Positions 45,505 to 53,656 of a stretch of DNA of 64,000 nucleotides are shown one piece after another. The stretch's first letter is position 1. Every line of letters starts with the position of its first letter. The DNA comes from Tricholoma matsutake (taxonomy: Eukaryota > Basidiomycota > Agaricomycetes > Agaricales > Tricholomataceae), in the NCBI GenBank assembly GCA_026075535.2, contig AP026541.1, forward strand, positions 11,904,001 to 11,968,000, in the 5' to 3' direction. The position numbers and the translations under genes were made by a program. The notes beneath the pieces are model-generated. The model made no database searches. It saw nothing but the letters and a program-made list of their open reading frames with translations, and had not been told where the DNA came from.

Positions 45505-45658
45505 CCCCTAAGGCCCGAAAATCGCGAACGCACTGCCCAAGATAGGCAGGTACGGACTGGACGACGCTTCCCAAAGCTCCACAGAGTCCCTACACACCGT
45601 TCCAGATACTCTCGCCTTTATTACGCCGCCATTTTCGACAAACGCGCTCCCTAGCGAC

Positions 45659-46778
45659 ATGGATGCATCAGAACGCTTCGACGCGCTTGAAAGCGACATT
45701 TCCGGAATGCACGCGCAAATCGACTCGCTTAAATCTACGATTGAAAACTTCGTTAGGACCCTCCAGGCTAACCCTACGACTAATAGTTCCCCCTTCACGA
45801 CTCCAAGCGCACCCAACAACAACGTTTTGCCAAACACGTCCACTAAGGAACGTGCCCAGATCAAACCGTCCCCCCCCCGCCGAATTTAATGGTGCACGTG
45901 CGCAGGGACATGCATTCCTTAATTCCTGTGAGTTATACATTAGTCTCCAGTCGCATCAATTTGTCGATGAGGCTGCAAAAATTTATTGGGCCTTCACATA
46001 CATGAAATCTGAATGCGCCTATCTCTATGTGGACCGTATCCTACGTCAAACTAAAGAACTCGGTTCTCTACCTTTCTCCACTTGGGGTGACTTTCGAGCT
46101 GAGTTCGTACGCCACTTCTGCCCCCTCAATGAATGCCACCGAGCAGTGACACGACTTGAGTCATCCACTTACCACCAGGGACGTCGATCCGTGGATGACT
46201 ATATTGATGAGTTCAAGGATTTGGTGGACATGGCAGGATATGGGAGTGGGTTACCAATGGTGGTGAAGTTCCGACGGGGGCTCAACCGAGAAATTCAGGA
46301 CCAGATTGCACAGATGTTGGAAGGGCGCCCAGCGGACAATGATATCCTTGCTTGGTATGAAGCTGCTTCACTCTGTGACGAGAACCGACTCACAAATGCG
46401 GTGTTTAATGCTGCATTCTGTGCTCCAACTACCACTCATACACCCTACACCTTCAATCGAAGCCTCCCCCGCCCTAACCCCATTCCTGTTCGTCAAACTC
46501 CCACACCAGCCGTCAATGTCCCAGTACCAATGGATGTTGATGCAGCCCGCAGCCGTGCACGTAAGTTGGATCTCTGCTACCGTTGTGGGGAACCTGGACA
46601 CAGGGCTGGAGCGTGTCCCCATTGTCAGGATATCTGCATGCTCACCCCTGAGGGACGAGACAAACTCCTGCAAGATTTGTTGGCACTTGTAGATGTTGAG
46701 GAAGCGAAGGATCAAGTTGCAGAGGAGATTAAGTTGGAAGTTGTAGAGGAGCAGGATTTTCCTATTCGCAGCGAGTGA
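45659..46778 (+). pseudogene. gag of marY1 copy 3
   Basis: The ATG gives MDASERFDALESDISGMHAQ. A nine-C run (45870-45878) has one base too many and closes the frame at 45889. The other frame carries the rest: FLNSCELYISLQSHQFVDEA, WGDFRAEFVRHFCPLNECHR, the nucleocapsid CCHC knuckle CYRCGEPGHRAGAC at about 46579-46620, and the end EEQDFPIRSE, with a stop at 46776-46778. Apart from the poly-C run it is intact. Pol overlaps it in the -1 frame from about 46733, with no classic slippery heptamer that I can point to. Confidence 0.85.
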
Positions 46779-49700
46779 ATCATACGCCCTCACTGCCTGT
46801 CCATAACCGCTTTGAAGTCTTGTCAGTTGAATCCCCAGAGAATGAATCCATTTCTGTGACTGCTCCCCTCTCTGACCCTTCGAAGTTGGCTAAAGATGTA
46901 CCTGCTCTCCCCATCTCTCCTTCTACTCCACGTCCCAAAATTAAATCATGGGAGCATAAACTACCACGCAAGTATATTGTGGCATCCACTCCCTCTGCAC
47001 ATTCCTTAAACCTAGCCATCGAACTGCAGACGACCGACACTGGACAGATACTCGGTGTCTCTGCGCTCCTGGACTCTGGTGTGACTGGTCTCTTCATCGA
47101 TTCCCATCTGGTACAACAACATCGTCTAAATACTCACTCACTCTCATGTCCAATACCTGTATATAACGTGGATGGATCCCCAAATGAAGCTGGTGCCATC
47201 CGAGAGGTTGCAGACCTGGTTCTCTGTTACAAAGATCATAGTGAGTGTGCCCTTTTTGCTGTCACTCAATTAGGAAAGCAGAAGGTGATTTTGGGATATC
47301 CATGGCTTCGAGACCATAACCCAGAGGTCGACTGGTGCACCGGGGAGGTTACCATGAGCCGATGTCCATCCCGCTGTCGGACGTGTTTCACAGAAGCCAG
47401 GCAAGAACATTGTGGACAGAAGACAGCAATACGACGAACTCAGAAGTGTCATGCTGGACCCCTGCCTATACCAGAAGTGGAATTGGAAGGGGTTCCTGAT
47501 CTAATGCCAGACTCGGATGATGATGATGAGGACCCAGAGGAAGTGGAGGAGGGTGATCGGATCTTCTACACTGCGATTTGCTCATTGCATGAGGTGTGTG
47601 CCACATTGAACATATCCCAATGCCTTGCCGAGGCCTTCCACAAAAACAATGCTGCTAAATCCTCTACTAACTCCTTACTCCCTCATCTCCATGAGTTTGA
47701 AGACGTGTTCTCCAAGGAGTCATTCGACTCTCTTCCTGCGCGTAAGCCATGGGATCACGTGATCGAACTCACCCCTGGCACAACCCCTTCATCCTGCAAG
47801 GTCTATCCTCTCTCTCTGGAAGAACAATGGCAGCTTGACCAGTTCATCGACGAGCACCTGGCCTCTGGACATATTTGACCATCGAAGTCACCCATGGCCT
47901 CTCCCTTTTTCTTTGTCAAGAAGAAGGATGGCTCACTTCGACTGGTTCAAGACTACAGAAGGCTCAACAACATCATGGTCAAAAATTGCTACCCACTACC
48001 CCTCATCTCTGAACTCGTAAACCAGCTCCATGGAGCCCGATACTTCACCAAGCTCGATGTCCGTTGGGGCTATAATAATGTGAGGATAAAGGAGGGAGAG
48101 GAGTGGAAGGCAGCCTTTCGTACCAACCATGGTCTTTTTGAACCGCTTGTCATGTTCTTTGGCCTTACTAATAGCCCTGCCACCTTTCAGACCATGATGA
48201 ATGACATCTTCCATGACCTCATCCTCGAAGGCATTGTCTGCATCTATCTCGACGACATCCTCATCTTCACTCGCACGGTTGAAGAACACCGTCGCATCAC
48301 GCGCCTCGTCCTAGAGCGACTTCGACAGTACAAACTCTACCTTCGTCAGGACAAATGCGAGTTCGAAAGGACCAAGATTGAGTACCTCGGCCTGATTATC
48401 CCAGAGGGTCAAGTGGAGATGGATCCTATCAAGGTAAATGGGGTCACAGCTTGGCCGACGCCCACGAACAAGAAGGAGGTGCAGTCTTTCCTGGGCTTCA
48501 TCAATTTCTATCAGCGTTTTATCAAGGATTTCTCACATCATGCACGACCACTGTTCGACTTGACAGGAAAGGAGGCATGGAGGTGGGATAATGCACAACA
48601 GGAGGCATTCGAAAAGCTTAAGGAGATGGTCACTTCCACTCCGATCCTTACCTTTGCTGACGATTCACGTCCTTTTCGTGTAGAAGCCGACAGTTCTGAC
48701 TTTGCGACGGGCGCCGTGTTGTCTCAGCAGTCTCCGGAGGACCAGAAGTGGCATCCTGTTGTGTTCTACTCCAAAAGCCTTAGTGCTGTAGAGAGAAACT
48801 ATGAGATCCATGACAAGGAGATGTTGGCGATAATGCATGTGCTTGAGGAGTGACGACACTTCCTCGAGGGTGCCCAACACAAGGTGGAAATTTGGACGGA
48901 TCACAAGAACCTTGAGTACTTCATGACGGCCAAGAAATTGAACCGTCGTCAAGCTCGTTGGTCCCTGTATCTATCTGGATTCAACTTCTCCTTACACCAC
49001 CGTTTGGGTCGCAGCATGGGGAAGACCGATGCCCTATCCCGACGTGCAGACCATGGGGATGGCAGCGGTGACAACCAAAACATTGTGCTGTTGCAGCCAG
49101 ACCTGTTCACCATTTGGGCACTGGAAGGCATCGCACCCCAGGGCGAGGAACGGGACACCCTACGTGACATTCGTCGTGCAAACCGTAGCGGTTTACATGA
49201 GGATGTTGTCGCCCGAGCTGTTAAAGAACTGAGGAAGGGATCGACCCTTTCCTTACATGCGGCAGAGTGGGCTGAAAAGGAGGACTTGTTGTATTTCAGG
49301 GATCACATCTATGTTCCCAATGACCCAGATTTTCGCCGGCGCATCATATCCCAACACCATGACTCACAGATTGCTGGCCACCCCGTTCACTGGAAGACCT
49401 TGGAGCTCACCTCATGGAACTATTGGTGGCCACAAGCCTATTGGTGAGCTGAGCTACACCCTCTTCCTGTTCCAGAGAGTCGTTGGGATGTTGTCAGCGT
49501 CAACTTTGTGGTGGAATTGCCAGAGTCAAACGGGTTTGATGCGGTGATGTGCACAGTTGACTCAGTGGGAAAACGCGCTCACTTCATTCCCACTCACACC
49601 ACTGTCAGTGCCCTAGGTGCCGCTCGACTCTACCTCCACCATGTGTGGAAATTGCATGGACTTCCTGGTGCCTTCCTCTCGGATCATGGCCCTCAGTTCA

Positions 49701-50611
49701 TGGCAGAGTTCACTCGCAAGCTGTACCGACTCCTGGGGATCAAACTCCTTGCTTCAACCGCTTATCACCCACAAACTGATGGCCAGATGGAGCGAGTCAA
49801 CCAGGAACTGGAGCAGTACATCCGCCTCTTTGTCAATGAATGCCAGGACGATTGGGATGATCTCCTTCCTTTGGCCAAGTTTGGATACAACAACCATGTC
49901 CATGCTTCCACTCAACAGACCCCTTTCCTCTTAGACACTGGACAACATCCACGCATGGGATTTGAACCTCGCCAAACTCCCTCACACATCGAGACAGTGA
50001 ATGAGTTCACAGAACACATGAGGGATAGCTTGGAGGAGGCAAGGGCAGCCTTAGCAAAGGCGAAGGATGACATGGCACAATTTTACAACCAACGGCACTC
50101 CCCAACCCCTCAGTACAAGGTTGGTGATCGAGTTTATCTTGACTCCAGTGACATCTCCACTACACGTCCATCCAAGAAACTCGCTCATCGCTTCTTGGGA
50201 CCTTTCCCCATTGTCAAGTGCGTTGGAACACATGCCTATTGTCTACGCCTCCCAGCCTCCATGTCCAGACTCCATCCCGTCTTCCATGTCGTCAAATTGC
50301 TTCCAGCTCCCCCAGATCCGTTCCTGGGATGCCATTCACACCCACCACCACCACCTACAGTGATCGAGGGAGAACCCCAATATGAAGTTGAGTCAATCTT
50401 GGACAGCCATTTGCATCGAGGAAAACTCCAGCATTTGGTACATTGGAAGGGTTATGGGTATGAGGAGAACTCAGGGGTCGAAGAATCTGACGTAAATGCC
50501 CCTCGGTTAATCAAGGAATTCCACCGACAGCACACTGCTGCACCGCGTCGCATTCAAGTCACGGACTTTGGTCATATATGGTTTCGAATGCATCGGGGCG
50601 ATGCATCTTAG
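46775..50611 (+). pseudogene. pol of marY1 copy 3 (PR, RT, RH, IN, chromodomain)
   Basis: All domains are in one frame, broken by three TGA codons. The protease is LLDSGVTGLFIDSHL (about 47066). RT spans about 47880-48560 with FVKKKDGSLRLVQDYRRLNN and an intact YLDD box (48244-48255). RNase H includes VEADSSDFATGAVLSQQSPE and, after the TGA at 48851, TDHKNLEYF and KTDALSRR. The integrase zinc finger is destroyed by a 66-bp deletion at about 49434. The first catalytic Asp is Asn (SVNFVVELPE). LSDHGPQF and QMERVNQELEQY supply the other two acidic residues. The GPFPIVK module (about 50196) and the chromodomain (about 50380-50530, VHWKGYGYEENSGVEESDVN) follow. The TGA at 47876 is also in copy 2. 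Confidence 0.92.
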
Positions 50612-50622
50612 AGAGGGGGTGA
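50609..50622 (+). promoter_or_regulatory. Polypurine tract of marY1 copy 3
   Basis: TAGAGAGGGGGTGA immediately precedes the 3' LTR and overlaps the pol stop region. It is the expected plus-strand priming site. Confidence 0.75.
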
Positions 50623-51048
50623 TGTAAGGGGACTAGGGGGGTGCCCTGTGTGTTTTTCCTATTTTTTATGTTCGTCCTATATTTTTCCCCACCTCATTTC
50701 CTTCTATTCTTCATTTTCTATGATTTTTCCAGATTTTATTACTAATTTTCCCTTGCTATCATGTTTGTACATGTTGACACTTTTATATTTAGAGGCGGAG
50801 TACCCCTTCCGACACATACCCCTTGGTATGATGTCATTCGGCGGCCTTGATCCGCCTATCTCCGCCTTTTTCTATTTTTAGGTTATATTTGATTTTTGTC
50901 GTCTTCACATATACTGGGCATCAGCAAGGGGATCCTTAGAGTTTTCTCTTCGGATTTCCCTTTGCTAGGTGCGCCCCCAATCCCTGTATTATGTAGCATA
51001 ATTTTAACTTCGGATTTCCCTTTGCTAGAGGCTTAGGTTGCCCTTATA
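50623..51048 (+). repeat. 3' LTR of marY1 copy 3 (426 bp)
   Basis: Same length as the 5' LTR with four transitions by my reading (for example TTCCGG/TTCCAG and AGGCAG/AGGCGG). It is followed by GTTGA at 51049-51053. Confidence 0.95.
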
Positions 51049-51053
51049 GTTGA

Positions 51054-51412
51054 CTTCTGGGAATTAGCTTCTAGGGTCAATTGGAATGAAGCAGCCCTTC
51101 ACGACTGCTATTTCCACAGTCTTCCACTCTGACTTTGCATAGAAGTTCTTCAGGGTGGTAAACCCAACTCCCTTGCAGAACTATGCTTGAAAGCGCAGGA
51201 CTGCAACAATATCTATTGGATGCAGGAGGATGAAACCTGATTCAAAACTAAGAATTCCAGAAACTCTTCTACCCCTGTGAAGAAGGACACCCCCAAAAGT
51301 TCTTCCCAGTCTACCAATCAATCCTCCTCAAACTCCACTCGGGGTAACTCCTCCAACCAGCAGTCTTCCGCAACAAAGAACACTTCCAAGTCATCCATCT
51401 CTGATAAATTGG
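51054..51412 (+). pseudogene. gag of gypsy-C, part 2
   Basis: It continues in phase from 45066 through the shared GTTGA: FWELASRVNWNEAALHDCYF, then LAELCLKAQDCNNIYWMQED and a Ser/Asn-rich linker (STRGNSSNQQSSATKNTSKS). It is cut at SISDKLG by M3. Confidence 0.75.
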
Positions 51413-51674
51413 TAAACTTTGCACTCCCCCCCATATTCCTATCGGAGTCCTAGGAGTCCGAGTTTTCTGATAAGAGTCTGATCGGAATCTGATAGGAGTC
51501 CTACTAGTCCGACACTAGTCCTAGGAGTCCGATTGGAATGTATCTTGATGACCATGTACTTTTATTTCCAAGAAATTCCTAGTAAATTCCGAGTAAAGTC
51601 CTATGCAATTCCAACAGGTAGTAGTCAGAATACCACACCATTTCGGAAGACTTAACTTGATGAAAGTGCTTACA

Positions 51675-51770
51675 AAATAAATGGGCAGAGCAGGAATTGA
51701 ACTCTAGACCCTGGGATATAAGTGATATGACTACCAAACAAGTGCTCAACCAGTTGAGCCACAGGAGCAT
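51675..51770 (-). other. tRNA-derived Pol III-like unit, left end of M3, outward
   Basis: A box GTGGCTCAACTGGTTGAGCA (complement of 51742-51762) with a perfect GCTC/GAGC D-stem, B box GAGTTCAATTC (complement of 51694-51704), then TTTT at about 51675-51678. It is the best-preserved unit of the family. Confidence 0.65.
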
Positions 51771-52418
51771 TAATAAATATGTAATATAAAGTCCATTTAA
51801 AGCACTTAGAATTAGTTCACTTATTTTTAACCTCTCTCACAAGAGCTCGAAAAAAAATTGTTGAGCCCTCGCATCTTCGTGAGGGAGTAGATAAATATAG
51901 ATTTAAAAAAAAAACCCCACACAAATGCGAGGGGGAGAATTAATTATACTTTTTGATTATACTATTTTAAATTCTACAAAAAAAACCCACCCCCCCCGCG
52001 AAATGGGGGGGAGGGGGTGGTGGTGCATTGCATTGGCTGTCTCGTTAGCCCTGTCCCGTTGTTTCCCCTCCCTCTCGTCTCCGTTGTGTCTCGCCTCCCT
52101 CACCTCACCTCCCCCGTGGCTTCCCTCCCCTCCCTCGTCATTCCACCCACCGTCCACCCCACAAGCAGTTGCTCGCGAGGCTGGTGGTGGGTGGTGCGTC
52201 ATATGTTGGTGGTGGCGTTTGTCCATCGTCTCCCCTTCTGGTCGTCGTTTCCCTTTCCCCTTGTCGTTTCATCACCCTTGTCGTTCATCCCCCTTGTCGT
52301 CTGCACCCATGAACCACCCTACGGGCAGCTGCTCGTAGGCGTGTCGTTTGGTGCCATTGTCGTCCCTCCATGCTGTTCCCGTGTTCTTGCACCCCATATA
52401 CACCCTGCAAGCAGTCAC

Positions 52419-52709
52419 TCATGGCAGTGATGGGGGGTGCTGGATGTCATTGGTGTCGTGGGGGGTCCATGCACTCATGATCCACCCTATGAGCAGCAGC
52501 TCGTAGGTGTGGGGTGGGTGCGTTGTCGGTTCATCAGTGACATGGCTCGAGGGGAGGGGTCGGGTGGTGCTTACCAGGCGGGTATTCCCCTTCTGGGGTC
52601 TCCTGGTGTTGCTCCCCATGCTCCTGACCATGATTGATACCCTCACATCCCGTTTTGATGGGGAGGAGGGGGGTTGCCAGGGGTGTCGTTGGGTGTGGGT
52701 TTGGCTCAC
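52419..52709 (-). pseudogene. Conserved small frame of M3
   Basis: The segment ending in PQKGNTRLVSTTRPLPSSHV parallels PQKGGTCLVGTHQPL in M1 (plus, about 26925-26970) and an M2 frame (about 30880-30940). An intron-like GTAAGT...CTAG tract lies upstream (about 52733-52806) after the palindrome. A shared peptide across diverged copies hints at a former coding gene. The family is unknown. Confidence 0.35.
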
Positions 52710-53084
52710 ATCAGTCCATCATTACTCATGTAGATTAGAACCTAGAAACAAAAAAAATGAATTAGTTAGTTTACAAAAGTAAAAAATGAATGAAACAAAA
52801 AACTTACTACAGCCCAAACAACGATTGCGTCGTTTGGGCATCGTTTGGCATCGAAACCAGTCATTTCCGGTCTTGGGGGCTCATCTAGAGATGGGGGTGA
52901 AGTGGGAGTGGTGGGAGTTGCTGGGTTGAGGTGGTTGAGGTGGGGGGGATGGAGGTGGCATGCTTGTTGTCATTGGTGGTGGTGGGAGGAGTTGATGAGC
53001 TGGCAGGTGTGATGATGCGGCTATGTGCTTTGTCATCACACCTGCGGGAATGGTATGTAGTGTAGTATGATCACTTACCTGTAA

Positions 53085-53175
53085 TGATTGTTTAGCCTAA
53101 TGGTATTGTTGTCAGTTTACACTTACATAATCTTCTGTAGTCAAGTGTTCAATTCTTGTCTGTGCGTTTAATTTT
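53085..53175 (+). other. tRNA-derived Pol III-like unit, right end of M3, outward
   Basis: A-box-like TTTAGCCTAATGGTATTG (53091-53108), B box GTGTTCAATTC (53145-53155) and TTTTT at about 53170. It differs from the left unit, so the two ends captured or kept different tRNA relatives. Confidence 0.55.
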
Positions 53176-53489
53176 TCATACTATATTACTAAGCAAGGCT
53201 GCTTTCATTCCTATCGGAATCCTATGTTGTCTGATGTCTTAGCATAACTTTGGACTAGTCCTATGTGATTTCTATGATTGGAAATTCCTAGGAAATTCCA
53301 ATGGTCCAATCGGACTCTGATCGGACTACATCGGACTGGACTAGGACTAAATGTGCCATTTCATGTCAATTTGGCTGGTGAAAATGACATCGGAATATGG
53401 TTGGATTCCAATCAGAGTCCGATCAGAATCATTGGAATCATCGGATTCCTATAGAATATGGGGGGGAGTGTAAAGACCTCATAAATTGG

Positions 53490-53656
53490 GGAAGAACGGC
53501 AAACTTACTGTGGAAGAATGAGAATGTCACATGAGGGAAAGACTTTGTCTCTACTGCAGCAAAGAAGGGCATGTAGCACAAAACTTCCCGAAATCTAAAG
53601 CCACAAAAGCCCGCACATCCACTGTGATTTCCGAATCTGTGGACTCGGAAAAATAG
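53490..53656 (+). pseudogene. gag of gypsy-C, part 3 (nucleocapsid)
   Basis: It continues in phase after ATAAATTGG with KNGKLTVEE. The zinc knuckle LCLYCSKEGHVAQNF follows, where the last Cys of CCHC is now Phe. Then comes KSKATKARTSTVISESVDSE and a TAG. Confidence 0.72.

Larger units (their letters stand above)
45067..51048 (+). mobile_element. marY1-like Ty3/gypsy chromovirus, copy 3 (youngest)
   Basis: A 5982-bp insertion with two 426-bp LTRs that I read as differing at four positions (all transitions), flanked by GTTGA. From memory, marY1 of Tricholoma matsutake is a gypsy-group element with LTRs of this length and a total of about 6.05 kb. Adding back the 66 bp missing from the integrase and removing one extra C in gag gives about that length here. 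Defects are the poly-C frameshift in gag, TGA codons at 47876 and 48851, the 66-bp integrase loss with a TGA at 49445, and Asp to Asn at the first integrase catalytic site. It is recent but dead. Confidence 0.95.
51413..53480. mobile_element. M3: diverged M-family TIR element, 9-bp TSD
   Basis: Inverted ends read ACTTTGCACTCCCCCCC (left) and, on the complement, TCTTTACACTCCCCCCC (right), extending into CATATTC. ATAAATTGG flanks both sides perfectly (51404-51412 and 53481-53489), and removing the element restores gag of gypsy-C. Subterminal words are GGAGTCCTAGGAGTCCGA and relatives. Interior modules match M1 and M2 but in the opposite orientation: the palindrome GCCCAAAC...GTTTGGGC (52812-52839), GAGCA/TGCTC-type hairpins (52157-52515) and tRNA-like units at both ends. 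A 9-bp duplication suggests Mutator-like ancestry. No transposase is present. Confidence 0.87.

Noticed and set aside
51925..52430. Pro/Ser-rich plus-strand frames inside M3
   Set aside because: Composition follows the C-rich hairpin modules, and the conserved peptide shared with M1/M2 is on the other strand.
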